The notes under the pieces are model-generated. The model saw only the letters and a list, made by a program, of their open reading frames with translations. It was not told the DNA's origin and made no database searches. 9,394 bases of DNA from an uncultured Actinotalea sp. (lineage in GTDB: Bacteria > Actinomycetota > Actinomycetes > Actinomycetales > Cellulomonadaceae). Shown here in pieces: positions 1 through 6,763 of this stretch. The position numbers were made by a program, and so were the translations under genes. Location of the stretch: assembly GCF_946885855.1 (NCBI RefSeq), contig NZ_CAMPHH010000128.1:1-9394 (forward strand). The letters are read 5' to 3'. The number at the start of each line of letters is the position of its first letter. Within the stretch, counting starts at the first letter, position 1.

Positions 1-821
1 GTCCCCGCCCGCCCGCCGAGGGACACGATGCCGATCTCCTCGTCCATGAGGAGATCGATGGCGATCCGCTGCTCCGCGCTGCGCCCGTGGACGCCGAACA
101 CGTCGCGGTCCCCCCGGACCAGCTGCAGCCGCTTGTCCGCGGTGACCCGCGCGAGGGCGGACCCCCGGGTCGACGTCACGACCGCACCCGTGTGGCACAG
201 CAGCGGGCCCGTGTCCTGACCGCCGAGGTCGACGTCGGCGAGGTCCACCTGCTCGGCGGTGAACAGCTCGGCCATCTGCGCGTCCGCCAGCTGCAGGTGC
301 GCGATGCCCGTCCACCCGGAGTCCACGGCGAGCTCGGCGCGGTACTCCTCGGCCCGCAGGCCGAGCGCGGAGGCCTTGACCCGCAGCGGCAGGTCCTTGG
401 ACACGAGGGTGACGTCGGCACCCTCGTCGGCGAGGTTGCGCGCCACCGCGAGGATCCGGGTGTCGTTGTCGCCGAGCCGGAAGCCGGCGGGGAGGACCTG
501 CGGGTCCACGTGGTTGAGCTCGACCCGCAGCGTCCCGCCGTGGTCCCCCACCGGCACGGCCTCGTCGAGCCGCCCGTGCTGGATGCGCAGGTCGTCCAGG
601 TGCCGCAGCGCGCTGCGGGCGAAGTAGCCCAGCTCTGCGTGGTGCCGCTTCGCCTCGAGCTCCGTGATGACCACGACCGGGAGGACGACGGCGTGCTCGG
701 CGAAGCGGAGCATCGCGCGCGGGTCGGAGAGGAGGACGGACGTGTCGAGCACGAACGTGCGCCGCACCTGGAGATCCTGGTCCTCGACGGGCGTACGGGT
801 CGTACGGTCGGACGTGGCCAC
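1..821 (-). CDS. phoH2: PhoH2-type protein: PIN ribonuclease domain fused to PhoH ATPase (partial, C-terminal end outside window)
   Basis: The 273 residues visible show an N-terminal PIN domain (about residues 22-150) with the acidic set D26 (FVLDTSVLL), E54 (ITELEAKR), D118/D120 (GDNDTRIL) and D143 ([11 protein letters not shown]). A linker follows, then the start of the PhoH P-loop ATPase domain: [13 protein letters not shown] from about residue 243, then GGRAGT, the first part of the GGRAGTGKS Walker A loop, where the window ends. In mycobacteria PIN-PhoH2 proteins combine RNase and ATP-dependent RNA unwinding; the same role is inferred here. The GTG start at 821 is preceded by GGAGGGAG (828-835) at 6 bases, which decides the start. 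All PIN acids are present, so the nuclease is probably active. The stop and Walker B lie beyond the left edge. The gene lies downstream of the cis-prenyltransferase gene on the same strand, but a 300-base gap with a hairpin argues for its own transcript. Confidence 0.93.
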   Translation of the reverse strand, partial: MATSDRTTRTPVEDQDLQVRRTFVLDTSVLLSDPRAMLRFAEHAVVLPVVVITELEAKRHHAELGYFARSALRHLDDLRIQHGRLDEAVPVGDHGGTLRVELNHVDPQVLPAGFRLGDNDTRILAVARNLADEGADVTLVSKDLPLRVKASALGLRAEEYRAELAVDSGWTGIAHLQLADAQMAELFTAEQVDLADVDLGGQDTGPLLCHTGAVVTSTRGSALARVTADKRLQLVRGDRDVFGVHGRSAEQRIAIDLLMDEEIGIVSLGGRAG

Positions 822-852
822 GGCAGGCTCCCTCCGGCGCACTCTGCGCCGC

Positions 853-954
853 TCAGCGCCACCGCCCGCCGGTGATCCGGCGGTCGACGGCTGGGTGGGG
901 GTCGGTCGGCCACGAGGGCCGGGTCCGGCCCCCTTCCCGGAGCCGGTGCTCCAT
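853..954 (-). CDS. Possible 33-residue leader ORF upstream of phoH2 (hypothetical)
   Basis: An ATG at 954 follows GGGAGG at a 4-base gap and opens a 33-codon frame ending in TGA, 31 bases before the phoH2 start. The product would be small and basic (Arg-rich, beginning MEHRLREGG). Nearly all codons end in G or C, which fits coding but is weak evidence in DNA this rich. The same frame extends upstream to a GTG at 1068, which would give 71 residues, but that start lies inside the hairpin at 1049-1076 and has no clear ribosome site. In mycobacteria a small gene, phoAT, precedes phoH2 and is reported as its antitoxin; position alone suggests a parallel. I recognise no domain. It could equally be chance. 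Confidence 0.25.
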   Translation of the reverse strand: MEHRLREGGRTRPSWPTDPHPAVDRRITGGRWR

Positions 955-1048
955 GGGGCCTCCCGAGAACGACGGGCGTCGTCCTGATACGCCGGAACGT
1001 AACCCCGCCGTCGGCGCGTCGCTCGACGGGACACGCCGTGCGACACGC

Positions 1049-1076
1049 CCGGGTACGGGTGTGTTCACCCGCCCGG
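1049..1076 (-). terminator. Probable terminator hairpin after the cis-prenyltransferase gene
   Basis: CCGGG (1049-1053) pairs with CCCGG (1072-1076) and CGGGTG (1056-1061) pairs with CACCCG (1066-1071), with a 2-base TA bulge and a 4-base loop: 11 base pairs in all. It lies about 45 bases past the stop codon of the minus-strand gene. There is no T tract, which is common for actinobacterial terminators. Confidence 0.55.
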
Positions 1077-1121
1077 TGCAACCCGGTCACCCGGCGGACG
1101 GGCGCGCCACCCCGATGCGGC

Positions 1122-1883
1122 TCAGCGTCCGAGCCGCCGCTCCCGTTGCGCGTAGCTGCGCAGGGCGCGCAGGAAGTCGACCCGGCGGAAGTCGGGCCAG
1201 TACGCCTCGCAGAAGTAGAACTCGGTGTGCACGCTCTGCCACAGCAGGAAGCCACCGAGACGCTGCTCGCCGGACGTGCGGATGACCAGGTCCGGGTCCG
1301 GCTGCCCCTTGGTGTAGAGGTGCTCGGCGATGTGCTCGACGTCGAAGCTCTCGGCGAGGTCCTCCAGGGCGGTGCCGCTCTCGGCGTGCGCCCGGAGCAT
1401 CGCCTTGACCGCGTCGGCGATCTCCCGGCGCCCCCCGTAGCCGACGGCGACGTTGACGTGCAGCCCCTGGACGTTCGCCGTCCGGCGCTCGGCCTCCCGG
1501 AGCGTCGCCGCGGCGCTCGGCGGCAGGAGGTCCAGGGCCCCGACCACCTGCAGCCGCCAGCGGCCGCGCGCGGCGAGGTCGCCGACGGCGTCCTGGATGA
1601 TCCCGAGCAGCTCGGAGAGCTCGTCCGACGAGCGGGACAGGTTGTCCGTCGAGAGCATCCACAGCGTGACCACCTGGACGCCGATCTCCTCCGACCACTC
1701 CAGCAGGTCGACGATCTTGTCCGCGCCGCGTCGGTGACCGTGCGAGGCCGACTCCCCCAGGCTGCGGGCCCAGCGCCGGTTGCCGTCGAGGATCACCCCG
1801 ATGTGCCGCGGGATCGCGTCGGGCGGGAGCGAGGCGGCGAGGCGCCGCTCGTACAGCCCGTAGACCGGGTGGGGCAGGCGCAT
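1122..1883 (-). CDS. uppS: Isoprenyl transferase (cis-prenyltransferase), probably short-chain Z-farnesyl diphosphate synthase type
   Basis: This 253-residue protein belongs to the UPP synthase family, which condenses isopentenyl diphosphate in cis onto an allylic diphosphate to build polyprenyl carriers for the cell wall. Family motifs are clear: DGNRRWAR with catalytic D33 (residues 33-40), STDN (78-81), GYGGRREI (148-155) and RTSGEQRL...FLLWQ (202-215), with R202, R208 and E221. The ATG at 1883 is chosen because GGAGGAG (1888-1894) stands just before it; an in-frame upstream start at 1916 has no such site. The N-terminus (PVYGLYERRL) and overall sequence resemble my memory of mycobacterial Rv1086, a (2Z,6E)-farnesyl diphosphate synthase, more than long-chain enzymes. 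M76 lies where E. coli UPPS has the small A69, consistent with a short product. G210 replaces the usual Ser of the RxS step. Divergent from hemolysin III, as in mycobacteria. Confidence 0.93.
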   Translation of the reverse strand: MRLPHPVYGLYERRLAASLPPDAIPRHIGVILDGNRRWARSLGESASHGHRRGADKIVDLLEWSEEIGVQVVTLWMLSTDNLSRSSDELSELLGIIQDAVGDLAARGRWRLQVVGALDLLPPSAAATLREAERRTANVQGLHVNVAVGYGGRREIADAVKAMLRAHAESGTALEDLAESFDVEHIAEHLYTKGQPDPDLVIRTSGEQRLGGFLLWQSVHTEFYFCEAYWPDFRRVDFLRALRSYAQRERRLGR

Positions 1884-2027
1884 CGGGCTCCTCCGAGGGC
1901 TTCGGGACGAGCACACGGTAGCGCCGGTCCCGGTGGCGCGGGAGGCGTGCGGGGCCCGACCGGGTGGAGGGCGCGACCAGGGCGTGGAGGTGTGGTGAAG
2001 ACGCCCCCGGTACGGCCCTGGACAGGG

Positions 2028-2062
2028 ACCTACGCTCCAGTAACCTACGCTGCCGTAGGTTA
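2028..2062. promoter_or_regulatory. Palindromic operator-like element in the divergent uppS/hemolysin III gap
   Basis: TAACCTACG (2041-2049) and CGTAGGTTA (2054-2062) form a perfect 9+9 inverted repeat around a CTGC centre. A further copy of ACCTACGCT lies at 2028-2036, exactly 15 bases before its partner at 2043-2051. This AT-richer patch stands out in a GC-rich gap and lies 67 bases before the hemolysin III start, where a promoter is expected; TAGGTT (2056-2061) or TAGGCT (2061-2066) could serve as its -10. The shape fits a dimeric repressor such as a TetR-family protein. I have an unverified memory of similar TAACCTACG/CGTAGGTTA sites before actinobacterial lipid and hemolysin III genes. 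The regulator is not in this window. Confidence 0.55.
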
Positions 2063-2128
2063 GGCTCGGAGCGGCGCGGCCGTGGCAGGCTCGGACGCGC
2101 AGGGACAGGACGGGAGAGGAGGGTCGGC

Positions 2129-2878
2129 ATGGTCAGGTCGACGGGCAGGAGCGCCGCCGGGCGCAGGGCCCCCACCGCCGCCCGCGCGGACGGGACGCCC
2201 GCGCCCGGGCACCCGGACGACGTCGCGCCCACGCACCACGCGGGCCTCAAGCCACGCCTGCGCGGGTGGGTCCACGCCGGCGTGAGCCCCCTGGTCGTCG
2301 CCGCGTCGGTGGTCCTCGTGGTCATAGCGCCCACGACGGCGGGCAAGGTCACCTCGGCGGTCTTCGGCGTCAGCGCGATCCTGCTGTTCGGGACCTCGGC
2401 GGTCTACCACCGCGGGACGTGGTCACCGCCGACGGGAGCTGTCCTGCGCCGTCTGGACCACACCAACATCTTCCTCATCATCGCCGGCACCTACACGCCG
2501 CTGACGGCGCTCCTCCTGCCGTGGCCGCTCAACCGCAACCTGCTGATCATCGTGTGGTCCGGGGCCGTCGCGGGGCTGCTGGCGCGCGTCTTCTGGCTCG
2601 ACGCGCCCCGCTGGTTCTACGTCCCCGTGTACGTCGCCCTGGGTTGGGTGGCGGTGTGGTTCCTGCCGGAGTTCGCCGCCGCCGGCGGCGCCGGTCTCGC
2701 GTGGCTCGTGGGGGCCGGCGGCCTGGCCTACACGGCGGGCGCCGTCGTCTACGGCACCAAGCGACCGAACCCGAGCCCTCGCTGGTTCGGCTTCCACGAG
2801 GTCTTCCACGTGCTCACCGTCGTCGGCTACGGCTGCCACTACGTCGCGGTGAGCATCGCGGTCCAGGGCGCCGCGTAG
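2129..2878 (+). CDS. Hemolysin III / PAQR-family membrane protein (YqfA/HlyIII)
   Basis: A 249-residue integral membrane protein of the hemolysin III branch of the CREST superfamily of putative metal-dependent membrane hydrolases. The first 40 residues are a Gly/Ala/Arg-rich cytoplasmic extension. After RGWVH (45-49) come about seven hydrophobic segments (near 51-67, 74-89, 112-130, 138-152, 163-180, 188-208 and 226-245). The metal-site pattern is complete: S90-x3-H94 (TSAVYHRG), D110 with H111 (LDHTNIF), and H223-x3-H227 (FHEVFH). Despite the family name, haemolysis is shown for few members; a membrane or lipid hydrolase role is the current inference. ATG 2129 is chosen over in-frame upstream starts because AGGAGGG (2117-2123) lies 5 bases before it and the upstream residues are not conserved-looking. 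The gene is monocistronic, divergent from the cis-prenyltransferase gene and followed by a hairpin. Confidence 0.92.
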   Translation: MVRSTGRSAAGRRAPTAARADGTPAPGHPDDVAPTHHAGLKPRLRGWVHAGVSPLVVAASVVLVVIAPTTAGKVTSAVFGVSAILLFGTSAVYHRGTWSPPTGAVLRRLDHTNIFLIIAGTYTPLTALLLPWPLNRNLLIIVWSGAVAGLLARVFWLDAPRWFYVPVYVALGWVAVWFLPEFAAAGGAGLAWLVGAGGLAYTAGAVVYGTKRPNPSPRWFGFHEVFHVLTVVGYGCHYVAVSIAVQGAA

Positions 2879-2884
2879 GGATCC

Positions 2885-2911
2885 GTCGCCCGGCAGGACG
2901 CGCCGGGCGAC
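2885..2911. terminator. Bidirectional terminator hairpin between converging genes
   Basis: GTCGCCCGGC (2885-2894) and GCCGGGCGAC (2902-2911) form a perfect 10-base-pair stem with a 7-base loop. It begins 7 bases after the hemolysin III stop and lies 47 bases beyond the ykoC stop on the other strand, so it can serve both. The plus-strand exit is followed by TGCCGTTCCCC, a weak T-containing run. Confidence 0.75.
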
Positions 2912-2957
2912 TGCCGTTCCCCTGCTGTTCCCCGCCGTCGGGCCCCTTCCCGTGCGG

Positions 2958-3803
2958 TCACCCCGCCGTCGCGGCGACGACGAGGCACGCGAGCACCACC
3001 ACGGCCACGACGACGGCGTCCCGCCCGTCCGCCCGGGCCGGTCGCCACACCGTGCGCTCCCCCCGGCCGAGCGCCCCGAGAGCCCGTGACTCGAGGGCGA
3101 CGGCCATCCGCTCGGACCGCCGGATCGCGGTCGCGAGCAGTGCGAACGCCGCCCGGCCGAGCGCGGCGGGCGCGCCGGGCAGGCGCGGTGCCGCGGCGGG
3201 GACCGGGGCGTCGACGACCCTGCCGGGATCGGTGACCGGGGCGCGCAGGGCGTGCGCCCGGCGGACGGTGACCCACTCACCGGGCAGGTCCTCCAGGAGC
3301 CGGTGCGCCGCGGTGAGCGCGACCGTGAACCGGATGGGCAACCGCGCGACCTGGTGCAGGGAACCCAGGAGGCGGCGGGGCTCCACGGCCTGGAGGAAGG
3401 CCAGCGCGCACACCCCGACGACCAGCGTCCGCACGGCGAGCGCGAGCCCGGTCCGCAGGCCGACGTCGGTGACCTGCAGCGGCCCGAGGACGGCCACGAC
3501 CTCCGCGAGCGGCTCGCTCCCCCGGGTGACGGCGTTGACCGCGACGACGCTGAGACCGAAGCCGAGGAACGGCAGCTGTCCGAGCACGAGGCGGCGCGTC
3601 GGCACGCCCGCGAGCGATCGTGCGGCGGCCATCGCGACGAGCCACAGGGCCAGGACCGGCACCGGCTCCCGGACCCGCACGAGCAGGAGGGGCACGAGCA
3701 GCGTGGCGGCGAGCAGGACCGCCGGGTCCCGTCGGGCCAGGAGCGCGGCGCCGCGCCGCGTCGGCCCCACCCGCGGGTCGGGGCGGGCGGCCACCCCGCT
3801 CAC
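2958..3803 (-). CDS. ykoC: ECF transporter T component (YkoC), HMP/thiamine uptake
   Basis: This 281-residue membrane protein is the transmembrane coupling subunit (EcfT) of the thiamine/HMP ECF transporter. Hydrophobic segments lie near residues 28-42, 47-63, 72-91, 116-136 and 262-280. Between them is the cytoplasmic region of paired coupling helices, carrying an RRAHALRA stretch (171-178) and VALESRALG (225-233). These match the positions of the two short Ala-Arg-Gly-like motifs by which EcfT proteins dock onto the two ATPase domains; both are diverged (ALR, SRA). The GTG start at 3803 overlaps the TGA of the ATPase gene in a GTGA step, implying coupled translation, and fixes the start against a longer in-frame reading that would run back into the ATPase gene. 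It is the last gene of the operon. Similarity is weak along the sequence, so the call leans on the motifs and context. Confidence 0.87.
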   Translation of the reverse strand: MSGVAARPDPRVGPTRRGAALLARRDPAVLLAATLLVPLLLVRVREPVPVLALWLVAMAAARSLAGVPTRRLVLGQLPFLGFGLSVVAVNAVTRGSEPLAEVVAVLGPLQVTDVGLRTGLALAVRTLVVGVCALAFLQAVEPRRLLGSLHQVARLPIRFTVALTAAHRLLEDLPGEWVTVRRAHALRAPVTDPGRVVDAPVPAAAPRLPGAPAALGRAAFALLATAIRRSERMAVALESRALGALGRGERTVWRPARADGRDAVVVAVVVLACLVVAATAG

Positions 3804-5332
3804 GCCACCTGCCCCGCGCGCGCGGTGACCGCAAGGCCGGCCGCCGCGAGCAGTCCCCGGTCCTCCAGGACCTCGGCGCCGCCCTGGCCGAGGACCCGGC
3901 CCTCGCGCAGCACGACGACCCGGTCCGCGAGCGCCCGCGCCAGTCGCAGGTCGTGCGTGGCGAGCGCGACGGCCCGCCCCCTGCCCGCCTCCGCGGCGAC
4001 GAGCCCCGCGACGTCCGCGGCCCGCTGCGGGTCCAGACCCGCGGTCGGCTCGTCGAGGAGCAGGACGCGGCGGCCCAGCACGCCCGTCGCCGCCAGCGCG
4101 AGGCGGCGCTGCTCGCCGCCGGACATCCGGAACGGGTCCGCCTCCGCGAGGTGCCGCAGGCCGACGGCGTCGAGCGCAGCGGCCACGACCGCCTTCGGGT
4201 CGCCGCCGCGACGCGGCAGCCCGACCGCGACCTCGGCGGCGGCGGAGCGGGCGAGCAGCTGGTGCTCGGGCCGCTGCACGACCAGAGCGACCGCGGGCGC
4301 CACCCGCCGGCCCCGTCCCCCGAGGAGGCCGGCGACGCCGAGGAGCAGCGACGACTTGCCGCTCCCGTTGCACCCCACCAGCACCGTGACCTCCCCCTCC
4401 CGGAGCTCGAGGTGGGGCACCGCCACCACGTCGCGCCCGCCCTGGCGGAAGGCCGCGTCCGTCAGCCGCACGACGACGTCGCCCGGCGCCGCCCGCTCCC
4501 GCCGGGGCAGCGCGACGTCGGCGGGCAGGACCGTGGCCGTCGGACCGTCGGCGACGAGCCGGCCGGTGGGCGCCAGCACCGCGGTGCGGCCCGGCAGCCG
4601 GCCCACGTCCCCGGTGCGCTGCTCGACGAGGACCGTCGTCGTGCCGGGTCCCCCGGTGGCGCGGGTGGCCAGGACCCGCCGGACCCGGTCCGCCGCCACA
4701 GGGTCGAGCATCGACGTCGGCTCGTCGAGGAGCAGGACCTCCGGGTCACCGGCCAGGACGGCCGCGAGCGCCACGCGCTGCTGCTCGCCGCCGCTCAGCG
4801 CGCTGGTCCGTCGGCCCACCAGGTGGAGGGCGCCGACGCGCCGGAGGGCGTCCTCGACACGGGGCCCGATCTCCGCCCGCGGCACGCCCCGGTTCTCCAG
4901 CGTGAGCGCCACCTCGTCCACGACGTCCGGCAGGCACGCGTTGGCCGCGGGGTCCTGGCCGAGGCGCCCGACCCGCAGCGCGAGGCGGGCGACCGGGACC
5001 CGACGGGGGTCCTGGCCGGCCACCAGGACCTCGCCCGTGACCTCCGCGGGGACGCCCTGCGGGACGACCCCGGACAGCACGTCGAGCAGCGTGGACTTCC
5101 CGCAGCCGGAGGGTCCGACGACGAGCAGCTGCTCGCCGTCGGCCACCTCCAGGCCGGTGAGGTCGAGCACCGGCGTCGACCGCCTCCGGACGTGCACCGC
5201 GCAGTCGCGCAGGCGTACCGCCGGCACGGCGCCGGCCGGCGGCCTCGCGGGCGCGCGCCCCACGTCCACGGGCAGGTCGTGCCCGGTCGACCGGGCGGCT
5301 CGCGGCACCGTCCCCACGCCCCGCTCACCCAC
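3800..5332 (-). CDS. ykoD: ECF transporter fused ATPase (YkoD), two ABC domains in one chain
   Basis: Two ABC ATPase domains in one 510-residue chain power vitamin uptake with YkoE and YkoC. Domain 1 has Walker A GPSGCGKST (73-81), Q-loop Q126, signature LSGGEQQR (179-186) and Walker B LLLDEPTSMLD (200-210) with E204. Domain 2 has GCNGSGKSS (320-328), Q353 in VVQRPEHQ, signature MSGGEQRR (403-410), Walker B LLLDEPTAGLD (424-434) with E428, and switch H460 (ATHDL). In domain 1 the switch position reads VLVEQR, so Q238 stands where His is usual (often VEHR). The first 36 residues are an Ala/Pro/Arg-rich leader. The GTG start at 5332 overlaps the ykoE stop by 8 bases; an internal GTG at 5317 is also possible. 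The closest match in design is the YkoD-type fused ATPase rather than separate EcfA1/EcfA2. Confidence 0.93.
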   Translation of the reverse strand: MGERGVGTVPRAARSTGHDLPVDVGRAPARPPAGAVPAVRLRDCAVHVRRRSTPVLDLTGLEVADGEQLLVVGPSGCGKSTLLDVLSGVVPQGVPAEVTGEVLVAGQDPRRVPVARLALRVGRLGQDPAANACLPDVVDEVALTLENRGVPRAEIGPRVEDALRRVGALHLVGRRTSALSGGEQQRVALAAVLAGDPEVLLLDEPTSMLDPVAADRVRRVLATRATGGPGTTTVLVEQRTGDVGRLPGRTAVLAPTGRLVADGPTATVLPADVALPRRERAAPGDVVVRLTDAAFRQGGRDVVAVPHLELREGEVTVLVGCNGSGKSSLLLGVAGLLGGRGRRVAPAVALVVQRPEHQLLARSAAAEVAVGLPRRGGDPKAVVAAALDAVGLRHLAEADPFRMSGGEQRRLALAATGVLGRRVLLLDEPTAGLDPQRAADVAGLVAAEAGRGRAVALATHDLRLARALADRVVVLREGRVLGQGGAEVLEDRGLLAAAGLAVTARAGQVA

Positions 5333-6092
5333 GGGCGCGGACGTCCCCGCCCGGGCCGACGGGGGCGTCGTCGTCGGCCCTCGCGGCGGCCGGCCGGCCG
5401 GCGGCCGCGCGGGCGCGTGCCTCGAGCCGCGCCGCGTCCCGGCCCGGCGCGAACCCGTCGAGGACCCCTGTGCGCAGCAGGGCGTCGGCGAGCAGCTTGC
5501 CGAGCACCCCGCACAGCAGGAGCCCGCCGGCGAGCTGGAGCCCGATGCGCAGCGCGAGGAGGTCCTGCGTCCACCACGAGAACATCGTCGCGGCGTAGAC
5601 GAAGTTCGCGGTCACGCCGGTCACGCCCGAGGCGAGGAACGTCCCCCACCCGTAGCGGCGGTAGCGGGTGAGCGCGAAGGCGACCTCCGCCCCCGCGCCC
5701 TGGACGAACGCCGCGAGCAGGAGCATCGGTCCCACCGGGGACCCGAGGAACGCGAACTCGACGAACGCCGCAGCGATCTCCGCGACCACACCGGCGCCCG
5801 GGCGCCGCACGATGAACACCGCGAGAGGGGCGACGACGATCCACCCGCCCATGAGGGCGTTCTGCGCCAGGTCGCCGAACGGGCCCATGAGCACCTGCAG
5901 CGCGCCCCACGCCTGCACGAGCGCCCAGTAGAGGAACCCGAAGACGGCGCCGAGCACTGCGAGGACGAGGAGGTCCTTGAGGGCCCAGGGGCCCCGGGCG
6001 CGCTCCCCCTGCGAGCGCGCCCGGGCAGTCGTGGTGCCCGTCGGCCCGTGCGGCGAGCCGCCGGTCGGGCCGGCGGGCGGGGTCCCGGTCAC
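5325..6092 (-). CDS. ykoE: ECF transporter S component (YkoE), thiamine/HMP-binding membrane subunit
   Basis: A 255-residue substrate-capture subunit of the YkoE family. The first 34 residues are Gly/Pro/Thr-rich and hydrophilic. A WALKDLL entry (36-42) leads to hydrophobic segments near 41-60, 80-95, 102-118, 121-140, 147-170 and 178-203, followed by an Arg/Ala-rich cytoplasmic tail. The family core is recognisable: GGWIVVAPLAVFIVRRPGAG (82-101), then AEIAAAFVEF, GSPVGP and QGAGAEVAFALTRYRRYGWG (131-150). YkoE of B. subtilis binds thiamine; related operons are predicted to import thiamine or its pyrimidine HMP, and the substrate here cannot be told from sequence. The GTG start at 6092 overlaps the ykoF stop as GTGA. 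The long hydrophilic ends exceed the usual family length of about 190-200 residues. Confidence 0.93.
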   Translation of the reverse strand: MTGTPPAGPTGGSPHGPTGTTTARARSQGERARGPWALKDLLVLAVLGAVFGFLYWALVQAWGALQVLMGPFGDLAQNALMGGWIVVAPLAVFIVRRPGAGVVAEIAAAFVEFAFLGSPVGPMLLLAAFVQGAGAEVAFALTRYRRYGWGTFLASGVTGVTANFVYAATMFSWWTQDLLALRIGLQLAGGLLLCGVLGKLLADALLRTGVLDGFAPGRDAARLEARARAAAGRPAAARADDDAPVGPGGDVRARG

Positions 6093-6751
6093 CGGTCGTC
6101 CCGGCGGCTCGGGCTGCCGACGCTCACGGAGGCGTGCGCGGCGACGTGCGCGACCTCGCGGCCGACCCCGGTCCAGGTGTCGACGACGGTCGCCAGCACG
6201 TCGGCGAGGTCGCCGTCCAGGCGCGTCGCGAAGTTCTCCGGGCCGCCGTAGGTGCCGCGTCCCTGCGCCGCCTCGATCGCGCCGAGGATCGGGCCCATCG
6301 CGTCGGTCGTGCCGAGCGGGTAGAGCGCCCAGTGGGCCGCGGCGACGAGCCCCGTCGCGGGGAGGTCAACCGCTGGCACGGCGACGAGCCCACCGGGAGG
6401 CAGGTCGCAGCCGACCTCGCCCGGGCACCCCCGGGACAGCGCCAGGGTGGCCACGACGTGGCCGGTCGGTGTGATCCGAGCGGCGTGACCGACGAGGGTC
6501 GCCAGGAACTCCGCGACGTCCTGCTCGCTGCCGCGCAGCAGTGTCGAGACGTCGTCGGTGCGCACCGTGACGGCCGGCGCCGCGGCGCGCGCGGCGGCCA
6601 GCGAGGAGACGATGACCTGCACGAAGTCGTCCGTCGCGGGGTGCAGCGTGACGCGTGCGCCCACCCCCATCCGCACGTGGTCGGGGGCAGAGGGCTCGGG
6701 CGCGGGACGGGGCGAACCGCCCGCGGCGGTGCTGCAGGACAGGGTGGTCAC
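6089..6751 (-). CDS. ykoF: YkoF, thiamine/HMP-binding protein
   Basis: A 220-residue soluble protein with the two tandem alpha/beta (ferredoxin-like) repeats of the YkoF family, which in B. subtilis binds thiamine and HMP. Repeat 1 spans about residues 31-111 (TLHPATDDFVQVIVSSL at 35-51, TDDVSTLLRG at 65-74, CPG at 109-111). Repeat 2 spans about 139-214 (WALYPLG at 141-147, PENFATRLDGDL at 161-172, ASVSVGSP at 207-214). No signal peptide or lipobox is seen, so it probably works in the cytoplasm as a carrier or substrate buffer; its exact role is unsettled. A 28-residue Pro/Ser/Ala-rich leader precedes the fold. GTG 6751 is chosen because AGGAGG lies 6 bases before it; a longer in-frame reading from 6853 would translate through the riboswitch. 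It is the first gene of the operon, as in B. subtilis. Confidence 0.93.
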   Translation of the reverse strand: MTTLSCSTAAGGSPRPAPEPSAPDHVRMGVGARVTLHPATDDFVQVIVSSLAAARAAAPAVTVRTDDVSTLLRGSEQDVAEFLATLVGHAARITPTGHVVATLALSRGCPGEVGCDLPPGGLVAVPAVDLPATGLVAAAHWALYPLGTTDAMGPILGAIEAAQGRGTYGGPENFATRLDGDLADVLATVVDTWTGVGREVAHVAAHASVSVGSPSRRDDR

Positions 6752-6757
6752 GGGATG

Positions 6758-6763
6758 CCTCCT
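6758..6763 (-). promoter_or_regulatory. Consensus ribosome binding site of ykoF
   Basis: AGGAGG on the minus strand, 6 bases before GTG 6751, fixes the start of the operon's first gene. A 6-base-pair hairpin (6764-6781, GGGGGU with ACCCUC, one G-U pair) ends directly against it. A second small hairpin (6789-6801, ACGGC-UGU-GCCGU) lies between that and the aptamer. Either could belong to the riboswitch's expression platform; no sequence that clearly masks AGGAGG was found. Confidence 0.8.

Larger units (their letters stand above)
822..1121. other. 300-base gap between phoH2 and the cis-prenyltransferase gene
   Basis: Apart from the hairpin at 1049-1076 and the possible small ORF at 853-954, little is recognisable. 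A short inverted repeat GGAGC-CGGT-GCTCC lies at 939-952, and an ACGAC/GTCGT pair lies near 970-983. The phoH2 promoter is expected here on the minus strand, but no -35/-10 pair close to consensus stands out; a TATCAG near 990 is the only AT-richer hexamer. Confidence 0.4.

Noticed and set aside
2056..2066. TAGGTTAGGCT resembles half of a DtxR/IdeR iron box
   Set aside because: The second half is absent (CGGAGC instead of AACCTAA), and the better palindrome is the TAACCTACG/CGTAGGTTA pair overlapping it.
1964..2878. A longer hemolysin III protein starting at 1964
   Set aside because: It would translate through the palindrome and promoter region; the ATG at 2129 has a strong AGGAGGG site.
2266..3828. 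A 520-codon open frame on the plus strand
   Set aside because: It overlaps the hemolysin III gene in another frame and then runs antisense to ykoC; its Arg-rich translation has no domain.
2958..4373. A 471-residue version of the ykoC protein
   Set aside because: The extra 190 residues lie within the ATPase gene in another frame. The GTG at 3803 overlapping the ATPase stop is the natural start.
3252..6251. A 999-codon open frame on the plus strand
   Set aside because: It runs opposite ykoC, ykoD and ykoE, which have clear family motifs and coupled overlaps. Its translation is Arg/Ser/Pro/Thr-rich with no domain, as expected for antisense frames in very GC-rich DNA.
5325..6751. A new transporter type, suggested by the unusual soluble two-repeat protein with a membrane subunit
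   Set aside because: Both proteins carry the signatures of known YkoF and YkoE families, and the TPP riboswitch confirms the thiamine pathway.
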